Assembly: GCA_044359885.1 (NCBI GenBank)
Contig: JBIKLI010000077.1
Location: forward strand, 1 to 14,390
Direction: 5' to 3'
Source: CAIOSQ01 sp044359885
GTDB taxonomy: Bacteria > Pseudomonadota > Alphaproteobacteria > CACIAM-22H2
DNA: 14,390 bases
Under the pieces are notes generated by a model, which worked only from the letters and a program-made list of their open reading frames with translations, ran no database searches and was not told where the DNA came from. A program made the position numbers and the translations under genes. Positions within the stretch are counted from its first letter, which is position 1, and each line of letters opens with the position of its first letter. Below are positions 5,195-12,294 of the stretch, one piece after another.

Positions 5195-7222
5195 ATGGAC
5201 AACCGGATCGAAATCGACGTGACGGCGCGCTTCGCCTTCGCGCAGGGCCAGGAATTCGGCGCCGCCGGCGCCTACGAGCGCATCCGCGGGCGGGCGCGAT
5301 TTGCCGTCGACCCGGACGCGCCGGCCCAGGCCGGGATCCTCGATCTCGACAAGGCGCCGCGCGACCCGGACGGGCTGGTCCGGTTCGCTGCCGATTTCTC
5401 GCTGCTGCTGCCGGCGGCGCCCGCGCGCGGGAACGGGCGCGTCTTCTTCGATTTCGGCAACCGCGGCAACATCCGCTGCCTCCAGTTCTTCAACGACGCG
5501 CCGGGCTCGAACGATCCGCGCGACGCCGCCCATGCCGGCAACGGGTTCCTGATGCGCCGCGGCTATGCCGTCGCGTGGCTGGGCTGGCAGGCCGACCTGC
5601 TGCCGGGCGACGACCGCTTCCTGCTCGACGCGCCGGTGGCGATGGAAGGGGGCAGGCCGGCGACGGGACAGGTGCGCGTCGAGTACATCGCCGACCGGCC
5701 CGGGGTCTTCGTCTTCCCCCTCAGCAGCCGTGCTTCGACCCGCAGCCATCCGGCGGTGTCGCTCGACACGCGCCGCGCCCGGCTGACCATGCGCCGCTAT
5801 GCCGGCGACGCGCGCATCGAGGTTCCGGCCGGCAGCTGGATGTTCGCGCGGCTGGAAGGCGGCGCCGGTCTGGACGGCCAGGGCGGCGAGACCGCGGTCG
5901 TGCCGTCGGACCGCCACATCTACCTGCCGTCGGGGTTCCGCACCGGCTGGATCTACGAGCTGGTCTACGAAGGCCATTCGCCGCTGGTCCTGGGTCTCGG
6001 CCATGTCGCGGTGCGCGACTTCGTCGGCTTCCTGCGCCACGCCGATCGCGACGATGCCGGCCATGCCAACCCGCTGCGCGCGGGCGGCGGCCGGGTCGAC
6101 AAGGCCTATGGCTGGGGACGCTCGCAGACCGGGCGCTGCCTGCGCGACTTCGTCCACCGCGGCTTCAACGCCGACGCGCGCGGGCGCCGCGTCTTCGACG
6201 GCATCCTGCCGCATGTCTCCGGCGCCGGGCTGATGTGGATGAACCAGCGCTTCGCCAATCTGGTGGTCGCCGCCGGCCAGGAATACGAGGATCACTTCAA
6301 CCCCGCCGACCGGTTCCCGTTCTCCTACGCCGCGTCGCGCGACCATTTCACCGGCGAGGTCGACGCCATCCTCAAGCGGCCGGACACCGATCCGCTGGTG
6401 CTGCATACCCAGACCGCGACCGAGTACTGGCAGCGCCGGGGATCGCTGGTCCACACGGACACCCGGGGCAACGATCTCGATCTGCCCGCCAACGCGCGGG
6501 TCTACATGTGGTCGAGCTCGCAGCATTTCGCCGATCCGCGGCTCGGCAGACCGACCCGCGGCATCTGCCGCAACGAGGTCAACGTCGTCTGGACGTCGAT
6601 GTTCTTCCGCGCGATGCTCGACGCGCTGGACGCCTGGGCGAGCGACGGCACGCCGCCGCCCGACAGCCGGATCCCTCGCCGTGCCGACGGCACGCTGGTG
6701 TCCTACGCGGATTGGCGCCGGCAGTTCCCGGCCATCCCCGGCGCGATGCTGCCGCGCGGTCCCAACGCGCTGCCGCGACTGGATTTCGGTCCGGACGCCG
6801 CGCGCGGCATCCTGCGCGAGCCGCCGGCGGTCCTGCCGGGCGAGGACTACGCGGTGCTCGTGCCCGCGGTCGACGCCGACGGCAACGACGTCGCCGGGGT
6901 GCGGGCGCCGATGGTCGAGGCGCCGCTCGCCACCTATACCGGCTGGAACCTGCGCGCGCGCGGCTACGGCGAGGGCGCGATGCACGAATTCACCGGCAGC
7001 ACGCTGCCCTTTCCCGATTCGCCCGAGCAACGCGTCCAGACCGGCGATCCGCGGCCGGCGATCGCCGAGCGCTATGCCGACCGGCACGCCTATGTCCGGG
7101 CGATCGAGGCTGCCGCCCGCGCCCTGGTCGCGGCCCGGCTCATGCTTGAAGAAGACGTGCCGCGCTGCGTCGCGGCGGCGGCCGACTGGCACGCGCCGCG
7201 CCACGCCGTCGACCTGCCCTGA
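5195..7222 (+). CDS. Large alpha/beta hydrolase domain protein (Abhydrolase_10-like)
   Basis: Probable serine hydrolase of 675 residues with the layout of the Abhydrolase_10 family, whose substrates are mostly unknown. The N-terminal part (1-260) is beta-rich and starts MDNRIEIDVTARFAFAQGQEFGAAGAYERIRG, which is typical of the family. The nucleophile elbow is YGWGRSQTGRCLRDF, where S310 sits in a G-x-S-x-x-G context usual for this family. E410 (ATEYW) and H444 (SSSQHF) are plausible partners for the catalytic triad. The ending LPFPDSPEQR...GDPRPAIAERYADRHAYV also resembles family C-termini. There is no convincing signal peptide, so a cytosolic location is likely. The ATG at 5195 is chosen for its GAGGGGGG site; the 16 extra residues of the longer reading look non-coding. 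It stands alone on its strand and converges on the flavin reductase-like gene with a 22-bp gap. Confidence 0.9.
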   Translation: MDNRIEIDVTARFAFAQGQEFGAAGAYERIRGRARFAVDPDAPAQAGILDLDKAPRDPDGLVRFAADFSLLLPAAPARGNGRVFFDFGNRGNIRCLQFFNDAPGSNDPRDAAHAGNGFLMRRGYAVAWLGWQADLLPGDDRFLLDAPVAMEGGRPATGQVRVEYIADRPGVFVFPLSSRASTRSHPAVSLDTRRARLTMRRYAGDARIEVPAGSWMFARLEGGAGLDGQGGETAVVPSDRHIYLPSGFRTGWIYELVYEGHSPLVLGLGHVAVRDFVGFLRHADRDDAGHANPLRAGGGRVDKAYGWGRSQTGRCLRDFVHRGFNADARGRRVFDGILPHVSGAGLMWMNQRFANLVVAAGQEYEDHFNPADRFPFSYAASRDHFTGEVDAILKRPDTDPLVLHTQTATEYWQRRGSLVHTDTRGNDLDLPANARVYMWSSSQHFADPRLGRPTRGICRNEVNVVWTSMFFRAMLDALDAWASDGTPPPDSRIPRRADGTLVSYADWRRQFPAIPGAMLPRGPNALPRLDFGPDAARGILREPPAVLPGEDYAVLVPAVDADGNDVAGVRAPMVEAPLATYTGWNLRARGYGEGAMHEFTGSTLPFPDSPEQRVQTGDPRPAIAERYADRHAYVRAIEAAARALVAARLMLEEDVPRCVAAAADWHAPRHAVDLP

Positions 7223-7244
7223 GCGGGGCGGGCGGCCGGCGCCG

Positions 7245-7865
7245 TCAGGGCCAGCCTGGCCGGGTCATCGCGAAGATCTCGCCCAGCCGCGCGTAGTCCT
7301 GGTAGCCCAGCCGGGCGATCGGCTGCAGCCGCGCATAATCGACGAGGCCGTCGGCGATGATCGCGTCGTCGATGTGGATGCCGACCACCTCGCCGACGAC
7401 CAGCAGATTGGGTGCCGCCGGGTCGGCGGTCAGCAGCCGCACCGTCTGCACGTGGCGGCATTCCAGATGCACCGGGCTTTCCCTGACGCGCGGCGGCCGC
7501 ACCAGTTCCGCCGGCGCCGCGGTGACGCGGGCAAGCGCGAATTCGTCGATGCCGTGCGGCGCCGGCGCCGCGCTGCGGTTCATCGCCTCGCGCAGGTCCC
7601 AGGTCGCCAGGTTGACGACGAACTCCTTCGTCGCCTCCACATTGGCGACCGTGTCCTTGAGCCCGCCGTCGGTGGCATGGTTGCCGGTCGCGGCGAAGAT
7701 CACCTGCGGCGGCGCGTAGGCGACCGCGTTGAAGAAGGAATAGGGCGCCAGATTGGCGCGCCCCTCGGCATCGATGCTGGAGATCCAGCCGATCGGCCGC
7801 GGGACCACCAGCGCGTTGAACGGGTTGTGCCGCAGGCCGTGCGGCGTGCCGGGCCGAAGGAACAT
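7245..7865 (-). CDS. Flavin reductase-like FMN-binding protein
   Basis: FMN-dependent protein of the flavin reductase-like split-barrel family, 206 residues (typical about 200). The stretch FNALVVPRPIGWISSIDAEGRANLAPYSFFNAVAYAPPQVIFAA (16-59) is the hallmark N-terminal half, including PRPIGWIS and NLAPYSFFN, which shape the FMN site. It continues with KDTVANVEATKEFVVNLAT, then SPVHLECR and a beta-barrel strand LLVVGEVVGIHID. Members supply reduced flavin to partner oxygenases, or act as reductases or nitroreductase-like enzymes; the substrate is not readable. The ATG at 7865 is chosen because the family's conserved block starts within 15 residues; the longer upstream reading is low-complexity. 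It follows the SDR gene by 49 bp on the same strand, so the two are probably one operon. A small hairpin sits in the gap. No strong Shine-Dalgarno is visible. Confidence 0.92.
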   Translation of the reverse strand: MFLRPGTPHGLRHNPFNALVVPRPIGWISSIDAEGRANLAPYSFFNAVAYAPPQVIFAATGNHATDGGLKDTVANVEATKEFVVNLATWDLREAMNRSAAPAPHGIDEFALARVTAAPAELVRPPRVRESPVHLECRHVQTVRLLTADPAAPNLLVVGEVVGIHIDDAIIADGLVDYARLQPIARLGYQDYARLGEIFAMTRPGWP

Positions 7866-7890
7866 GGCGCCCACGACAACAGGTCCGCGG

Positions 7891-7906
7891 CGGGCTGGCA
7901 AGCCCG
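7891..7906 (-). promoter_or_regulatory. Short hairpin between the SDR and flavin reductase genes
   Basis: CGGGCT and AGCCCG flank a 4-nt GGCA loop (6-bp perfect stem) between the SDR stop (7915) and the flavin reductase ATG (7865). It could be an intra-operon structure that affects 3' stability or translation of the second gene. There is no T-run, so it is not a good terminator. A stem of this size is also easily a chance event. Confidence 0.25.
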
Positions 7907-7914
7907 GTGGGAGA

Positions 7915-8688
7915 TCACCCGCCCAGGATCGCGCGCACGAAGCCGGGATTTCCCGCCGCCAGACCGCAATCGACCGGCAGCGACGCGCCGGTGATCGCGC
8001 CGGCCAGGGGCGAAGCGAGGAACAGGACCGCGGCGGCCACCTCGCGCGGTTCCGCAAGCCGCCCCAGCGGATAGAACTCGGCCGTCCGTGCCATCAGGCC
8101 AGGATCCCCGGCCAGCCGGTGATCCCAGGCCGGCGTGCGCACCGAACCGGGGCAGACGGCGTTGGCGCGGATGCCGGCGCGTCCGTATTCGACCGCGACC
8201 GCGCGGCACCAGGCCAGCATTCCGGCCTTGGCCGCCGAATAGGCGGGGTTGCCGACATGCAGCAGCGCGTTCACCGAGGCGACGAACACGATCGCGCCGC
8301 CGCCCTGCGCCGCCATCGCCGGCAGCAGGCCGGCCGTGAACCGGATCGTGCCGGCAAGGTTGACGTCGATCTCGCGCCGCGCCGCATCGGGATCGCTGCG
8401 TCGTAGGGTCTCCTCGCGCGTATAGCCGGCGTTGTTGACGACGACGTCGGGCGCCTGGCCCGGCGCGGCCAGCGCCCCGAGCGCGGCGTCGATCTGCGCC
8501 GGCTCGCCGAGATCGAAGGCCAGCCGCCGCTCGGCATCGAGCGCGTCGAGCGCCGGACCCGCGCGGTCGCAGGCGATCAGCCGCGCGCCCGCGTCGCGGA
8601 ACGCCGCGAGCAGCGCGGTACCGATGCCGCCGGCGGCGCCCGTGATCAGGACCCGGCGGCCGGCAAGGCCGAAGACGTCGGGCATCAT
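7915..8688 (-). CDS. Short-chain dehydrogenase/reductase (SDR), probably NAD-dependent
   Basis: Classical SDR of 257 residues (usual about 250). The cofactor motif is TGAAGGIG (T16-G23), and D41 at the end of the second beta strand (LIACDRAG) points to NAD rather than NADP. NNAG is at 85-88. The catalytic set is N110, S138, Y150 and K154 (YSAAK). NAVCPGSVRTPAWD follows, and the C-terminal FLASPLAGAITGASLPVDCGL is the usual SDR substrate-loop and dimer region. The substrate is unknown. I start at the first of two adjacent ATGs (8688; the next is 8685), because the 32 residues upstream are Arg/Pro/Cys-rich and outside the fold. A perfect 14-bp palindrome lies 14 bp upstream of the ATG. It is probably co-transcribed with the flavin reductase-like gene. 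Confidence 0.95.
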   Translation of the reverse strand: MMPDVFGLAGRRVLITGAAGGIGTALLAAFRDAGARLIACDRAGPALDALDAERRLAFDLGEPAQIDAALGALAAPGQAPDVVVNNAGYTREETLRRSDPDAARREIDVNLAGTIRFTAGLLPAMAAQGGGAIVFVASVNALLHVGNPAYSAAKAGMLAWCRAVAVEYGRAGIRANAVCPGSVRTPAWDHRLAGDPGLMARTAEFYPLGRLAEPREVAAAVLFLASPLAGAITGASLPVDCGLAAGNPGFVRAILGG

Positions 8689-8702
8689 GCGCCCGGCCCC
8701 GC

Positions 8703-8716
8703 GCGACCATGGTCGC
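8703..8716. promoter_or_regulatory. Perfect 14-bp palindrome upstream of the SDR gene, candidate operator
   Basis: GCGACCATGGTCGC is fully self-complementary and lies in the 167-bp divergent gap, 14 bp before the SDR ATG. Its mixed composition, unlike the plain CpG runs elsewhere, makes it a better operator candidate for a dimeric repressor acting on the SDR/flavin reductase unit. No regulator gene is nearby. Confidence 0.4.
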
Positions 8717-8821
8717 CCGATCCGGCGACAGGATGGCGGGCGTGTCTCGCAAGGCGCATGGCAGATCCCCGGTTTGCGGACCACGATGATCCGCGCATTC
8801 CACTCGGCTGGCCAGGGGGCG

Positions 8822-8827
8822 TATTGT
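8822..8827 (+). promoter_or_regulatory. Weak -10-like hexamer upstream of the small secreted protein
   Basis: TATTGT matches four of six positions of TATAAT and is the most AT-rich hexamer in the gap ahead of the plus-strand unit. It would give a leader of about 20-25 nt that includes the Shine-Dalgarno. No good -35 element is visible at the expected spacing, so this is tentative. Confidence 0.2.
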
Positions 8828-8842
8828 GGCGACCTGGACAGA

Positions 8843-8847
8843 AGGAG
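8843..8847 (+). promoter_or_regulatory. Shine-Dalgarno for the small secreted protein
   Basis: AGGAG within a longer purine run lies 8 nt before the ATG at 8856. It fixes the start at the signal peptide rather than at the in-frame GTG at 8826. Confidence 0.65.
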
Positions 8848-8855
8848 AGGGGACG

Positions 8856-9182
8856 ATGCGCATCCGCATCTTCGCCGTGGTCGCCGTGGCGGCGATCCTG
8901 ATCGCCCCGTCGCCGCGCGCCGACGCCATCGACGGCCATCGGTGCGCCGGGGACGGTCGCCATTTCGGCATCCGCGGTCCGGTGCTGGCGACGCCAGGCG
9001 GCCGCAGCGTCGGCGGCAGCGACACGCGCCACGGGTTCAGCCATGTCGTGCCCGACGGCGAACCGGGCGGCGGCAAGACCTCCGTCCTGACGCCGGTCGG
9101 CGACCGTACGGTCCATCGCGTCGTCGGCGCGGCGGGCGGCGGGCCCGAGATCTGGGGGCGCTGCGCGCCCGCGACGAGCTGA
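8856..9182 (+). CDS. Small secreted protein with two cysteines, unknown function
   Basis: I do not recognise this 108-residue protein. It starts MRIRIFAVVAVAAILIAPSPRADA, a clear Sec signal peptide with a basic start, a hydrophobic core and a probable cleavage after A-D-A (residue 24). The mature part is about 84 residues, Gly/Arg/Pro-rich, with exactly two cysteines, C30 and C103. They lie near its two ends and could form a single disulphide. No lipobox or catalytic motif is visible. A strong AGGAG supports the start. The PhyH-like gene begins 13 nt after the stop on the same strand, and the cyclase follows that one, so the three probably share a transcript. Coding status rests on the signal peptide and ribosome site. 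Confidence 0.78.
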   Translation: MRIRIFAVVAVAAILIAPSPRADAIDGHRCAGDGRHFGIRGPVLATPGGRSVGGSDTRHGFSHVVPDGEPGGGKTSVLTPVGDRTVHRVVGAAGGGPEIWGRCAPATS

Positions 9183-9195
9183 CTGGAGCCCCATC

Positions 9196-10203
9196 ATGCA
9201 GCCTTTCCTCGATTCCTCGCTCGTCCTTGGCGACATGCCGGAGCTGCGCGCGCGCATGGCCCGCGACGGATATCTCTTCCTGCCCGGGCTGATGCCGCGC
9301 GCGCCGGTCGCGGCGCTGCAGGCCGAGATCGGCGCCATCGCGCGCGACGCCGGCTGGCTGGTCGCGGACGCGCCGGTCGAGGAGGCGCGCGCCGATCCGG
9401 CCGGGTTCTGCGTCGATCCCGAGCCGCGCTACATCGAGGTGCTGCGCCGCATCAACCGGCTGGAATCCTACCACGCGCTCAAGCACCACCCGGCGCTGCT
9501 CGGTTTCCTTGAAACGCTGCTGGAGGGCGAGGTGTTTCCGCATCCGCGCGTGCTGATGCGCAACATCTTCCCGGCCCGCGAGGCCTACACGACCAAGGCG
9601 CATCAGGATTTCCCCAACGTCCAGGGAACGACCGAGGTCTACACCGCCTGGATCCCGCTGATCGACGTGCCGCCCGAGACCGGGCCGCTGCAGATCGCGG
9701 CCGGCTCGCATCGCGCGGGCGTCTACGATTTCCATATCGGCGGCGGGGCCGGCGGCATCGAGATCCGCGATCCGCTGGAGGGCAGCTGGGTCTCGGGCGG
9801 CTTCGCCGTCGGCGACGTGCTGCTGTTCCACTCGATGACCGTCCACAAGGGCGTGCCCAACCGCAGCGACCGGCTGCGCATGTCGATGGACGTCCGTTTC
9901 CAGCGGGCCGACGCGCCCTTCAACTTCGACAACGCGCAATCCGACGGCCAGCCCCTCGCGTGGGAGGAGATCTACGCCGGCTGGCGATCCGACGCGCTGC
10001 AATACTACTGGCGGCGGCTGGACCTGAAGGCGCAGCCATTCGACCGGCAATGGTTCGACAGGCGCGATGCGCTGGGCTTCGAACTTGGCGAGGCCGGCGA
10101 TCCGCGCGCGCGCTCGGTGCTGCAGCGCATCGTCGCGCGCGATCCCGAGGCCGCGAAGCGCGCCCGCGCGCAGGCGCTGCTCGACGCGCTGCCGCCGGAT
10201 TGA
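9196..10203 (+). CDS. Phytanoyl-CoA dioxygenase (PhyH) family Fe(II)/2-oxoglutarate oxygenase
   Basis: Probable non-haem iron oxygenase that couples oxidation of a small substrate to decarboxylation of 2-oxoglutarate. It has 335 residues. The iron facial triad is visible: H136 and D138 in KAHQDFPNVQG, and H217 in FHSMTVHKGVPN. R228 in SDRLRMSMDVRF is placed to bind the 2-oxoglutarate carboxylate, about ten residues after the last histidine. The N-terminal RDGYLFLPGLMPRAPVAALQ is the usual PhyH opening. TAWIPLIDVPPETGPLQIAAGSHRAG is the conserved central block. Residues after about 240 form a helical tail rich in Trp, Arg and Asp, slightly beyond the common core. The substrate is unknown; bacterial members act on many secondary metabolites and small acids. 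GGAG lies 7 nt before the ATG. It sits 13 nt after the small secreted protein and 13 nt before the cyclase. Confidence 0.93.
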   Translation: MQPFLDSSLVLGDMPELRARMARDGYLFLPGLMPRAPVAALQAEIGAIARDAGWLVADAPVEEARADPAGFCVDPEPRYIEVLRRINRLESYHALKHHPALLGFLETLLEGEVFPHPRVLMRNIFPAREAYTTKAHQDFPNVQGTTEVYTAWIPLIDVPPETGPLQIAAGSHRAGVYDFHIGGGAGGIEIRDPLEGSWVSGGFAVGDVLLFHSMTVHKGVPNRSDRLRMSMDVRFQRADAPFNFDNAQSDGQPLAWEEIYAGWRSDALQYYWRRLDLKAQPFDRQWFDRRDALGFELGEAGDPRARSVLQRIVARDPEAAKRARAQALLDALPPD

Positions 10204-10216
10204 GGCGCGCCGCGCG

Positions 10217-11269
10217 ATGGCACGTCTGCATCGGCGCCAATATGCGCTCGTCGGTTGGACCGCGCTGGCCGGCGCGGCGATCGGCGTCGGCTATACGCTG
10301 GTGCTGCTGGGGGTCGATTTCGCCTGGGACAGCTTCGCGCGCGCCACGCTGATCGGCGGCGCGATCGCCGGCCTGCTGATCTACGCCGAACTGGTCGAGC
10401 GGTCGACGCCCTTCCTGGCGGCGCTGCGCAGGCTGCCCTTCGCGGCCTTCGCGCTGTTACGGCTGCTGCTGCGGCTGGTGGCCATCGTGGCGATCATGCT
10501 GACCGTGCGCGTGCTGCTGCCGATCGAAGACGCGCCGTTCGGCGCCGGGCTCACCATCGACGTGGTCTTCGCGCTGGTGGTCGCGACGCTGATCAGCGTC
10601 GGCTTCGAGATCGACCGGCTGCTTGGCCAGGGCAATCTCTGGCGGCTGCTGATCGGGCGCTACCACACGCCGCGCATCGAGGAGCGCGCCTTCCTCATGC
10701 TCGACCTGGAGGATTCGACGGCGATCGCGGCGAAGATCGGTCCGGAGCGCTTCCTCGCCCTGCTCGACCATCTGGTGGCGGTGATGTCGCCCGCCTTCGT
10801 CGCGCATCGCGGCGAGATCTATCGATATGTCGGCGACGCGACGATCGTCAGCTGGCCGCTGGCGACGGCGGTCGAGGACGCGCGGATCCTGCGTTGCCTC
10901 GCCGAGGCGGTCGGACGGCTGGTGTCGGAGCGCGAAGTCTGCGTCCGGCGCTTCGGCGTGGCACCGTCCGGGCGGGCGGCGCTGCATGCAGGCCCGGTCG
11001 CGGTCGGCGAACTCGGCGACATCAAGCGCGAGATCACCTTCCTGGGCGACACGCTGAACGTGGTCGCCAAGATGGAGAAGTTCGCCGCCGAGCGCGGGCT
11101 GCGCGGGGTGATCTCGGGCGATCTCCTGAACCGGCTCGTCCTGCCGCCGGATTTCGCGGCACGGGCTGCCGGCACGCTCGACCTGCCGGGGCACGAGCCC
11201 GGGCTGCCGGTTCTGACCCTCGATTTCCGCCCGACCCTGCCGCGGCGTCGCTTCAGACGATCTGGTTGA
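10217..11269 (+). CDS. Membrane class III adenylate/guanylate cyclase
   Basis: Inner-membrane nucleotide cyclase of 350 residues, probably making cAMP. Four membrane segments are visible at about 10-31, 42-58, 74-99 and 111-130, then a cytoplasmic cyclase homology domain from about 155. The two metal-binding aspartates are D163 (FLMLDLEDST) and D207 (YRYVGDATIV), 44 residues apart as is typical. The transition-state asparagine is N281 in LGDTLNVVAKME. The arginine normally four residues later is a lysine, K285. The base-selecting lysine four residues before the second Asp is R203. The first substitution is unusual and may lower activity or reflect a subfamily. The ATG at 10217 is chosen because the upstream extension overlaps the PhyH gene and is Arg-rich; GAGG lies about 11 nt upstream. 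It follows the PhyH gene by 13 nt. Its 3' end overlaps the dehydrogenase by 17 bp. Confidence 0.92.
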   Translation: MARLHRRQYALVGWTALAGAAIGVGYTLVLLGVDFAWDSFARATLIGGAIAGLLIYAELVERSTPFLAALRRLPFAAFALLRLLLRLVAIVAIMLTVRVLLPIEDAPFGAGLTIDVVFALVVATLISVGFEIDRLLGQGNLWRLLIGRYHTPRIEERAFLMLDLEDSTAIAAKIGPERFLALLDHLVAVMSPAFVAHRGEIYRYVGDATIVSWPLATAVEDARILRCLAEAVGRLVSEREVCVRRFGVAPSGRAALHAGPVAVGELGDIKREITFLGDTLNVVAKMEKFAAERGLRGVISGDLLNRLVLPPDFAARAAGTLDLPGHEPGLPVLTLDFRPTLPRRRFRRSG

Positions 11270-12221
11270 ACAGGTCGCGCTCGCCGCGCCATATCCGACC
11301 GATGTTCTCCATCATCATGTCGAGGACGTTGTCCTCGTAGCGATGCGTCTCGCCAGCGGTATGCGGCGTCACCAGGACCTGGGGCATCTCCCAGAGCGGG
11401 CTCGCCGCGGGCAGCGGCTCCTCGGCGAAGACGTCGAGCGCCGCGCCGGCGATGCGCCCGTCGCGCAGCGCCGCGACCAGCGCCGCTTCGTCGACGACGG
11501 CGCCGCGCGCGACGTTGATCAGCCGCGCGGTCGGTTTCAGCGCCGCCAGCGCGGCCGCGCCGACCAGCCCCCGCGTCTCGTCGGTCAGCGGGCAGGCCAG
11601 GACCAGGAAATCCGCCTCTGGCAGGGGCGCGGCCAGGTCGCGGAAGCCGAGCACCGCGTCGGCGGCCTCGGCGCCGCGGCCGGCGTCGCGGCGCACCGCG
11701 ACGACGCGCATGCCCAGCGCCTTGCACAGCCGCGCGATGCGGCTGCCGATGCGCCCCGCGCCGACCACGACCGCGGTCTTTCCGCCGGCCTCGTCCTCGC
11801 GCCGCGCGAACTCGCCCATCATGCCGCGCCAGTGGCGCCGCGCCTGGTTGTCGCGCGCTTCCGGCAGCCGGCGCAGCAGCGCCAGCATGGTCGCGATCGC
11901 GTGCTCGGCGACGGCCGCGGCGTTGCAGCCCTGGCCGCTGGCCAGCCGGATGCCGGCGCCCGCGACGACGGCGCGGTCGTACTGGTCGGTGCCGGCGCTG
12001 CAGGACTGCACCAGCCTGAGCCGCGGCGCGATCGCCGGCAGGTCGTTGCGCCACAGCCCCGAGCAGACCAGCACGTCGGCGCCGCCGATGACGGCGTCGA
12101 GCTCGGCGCGGCTGCGCGCCTCGACATGGGCGATGCCCGTGCCGCGCAGCGCGAAGCGCTCCGCGAAGCGATAGGCGACATGGGCGAAGCAGATGGTCAG
12201 GCTTTCGCGCGGCGGCAGCAT
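11253..12221 (-). CDS. D-2-hydroxyacid dehydrogenase (glyoxylate/hydroxypyruvate reductase-like)
   Basis: NAD(P)-dependent oxidoreductase of the D-isomer 2-hydroxyacid dehydrogenase family, 322 residues (usual 310-335). The Rossmann motif is VVVGAGRIGSRIA (G154, G156, G159). The second strand ends VVAVRRDA with R177/R178 instead of an acidic residue, which suggests NADPH preference. The catalytic set is R239 (NVARGAVVDE), E268 (DVFAEEPLP) and H287 (TPHTAGET). QSCSAGTDQYD (72-82) is the substrate-domain loop. It would reduce glyoxylate, hydroxypyruvate or another 2-keto acid; the exact substrate is not readable. The ATG at 12221 has GGGGAGA 6 nt upstream. The same frame stays open far upstream, antisense to hyuA, and that extension is not part of the protein. 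It diverges from the HyuA gene. Confidence 0.95.
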   Translation of the reverse strand: MLPPRESLTICFAHVAYRFAERFALRGTGIAHVEARSRAELDAVIGGADVLVCSGLWRNDLPAIAPRLRLVQSCSAGTDQYDRAVVAGAGIRLASGQGCNAAAVAEHAIATMLALLRRLPEARDNQARRHWRGMMGEFARREDEAGGKTAVVVGAGRIGSRIARLCKALGMRVVAVRRDAGRGAEAADAVLGFRDLAAPLPEADFLVLACPLTDETRGLVGAAALAALKPTARLINVARGAVVDEAALVAALRDGRIAGAALDVFAEEPLPAASPLWEMPQVLVTPHTAGETHRYEDNVLDMMMENIGRIWRGERDLFNQIV

Positions 12222-12227
12222 GCGTGG

Positions 12228-12234
12228 TCTCCCC
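12228..12234 (-). promoter_or_regulatory. Shine-Dalgarno for the D-2-hydroxyacid dehydrogenase
   Basis: GGGGAGA on the minus strand, 6 nt before the ATG at 12221. It fixes this start within a frame that stays open for kilobases upstream. Confidence 0.65.
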
Positions 12235-12241
12235 GATGGAC

Positions 12242-12259
12242 GTCCGACCGTGGCCGGAC
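12242..12259. promoter_or_regulatory. 18-bp near-palindrome in the dehydrogenase/hyuA intergenic region, candidate operator
   Basis: GTCCGACCGTGGCCGGAC has 8-bp arms with 7 of 8 complementary positions around a GT centre. It lies 20 bp upstream of the dehydrogenase ATG in the 117-bp divergent gap. Its size and symmetry suit a dimeric helix-turn-helix regulator that could control both divergent genes. No regulator is encoded beside it. Confidence 0.4.
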
Positions 12260-12262
12260 CGC

Positions 12263-12294
12263 CCGGCGCGCGCAAGGGCCTCGCCGGCGCGCGC
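12263..12294. repeat. 11-bp direct repeat spaced two helical turns apart
   Basis: CCGGCGCGCGC occurs at 12263-12273 and again at 12284-12294, a 21-bp offset. It lies beside the near-palindrome and between the divergent start codons. A 21-bp period would put two bound proteins on the same DNA face. The CpG-rich composition makes coincidence quite possible. Confidence 0.35.

Noticed and set aside
5012..7204. A 730-codon minus-strand frame antisense to the Abhydrolase_10-type hydrolase
   Set aside because: Low-complexity Arg/Ala/His-rich shadow; the plus strand has a clear nucleophile elbow and family ends.
7223..7244. GC-rich block between convergent hydrolase and flavin reductase genes as a bidirectional terminator
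   Set aside because: Only short, overlapping GC arms and no T-run on either strand; not supportable as a terminator.
28..7906. A 12-nt word (CTGGCAAGCCCG) shared by the left edge (28-39) and the SDR/flavin reductase gap (7895-7906)
   Set aside because: Several 12-mers are expected to recur by chance in 14 kb of GC-rich DNA, and the flanks are unrelated.
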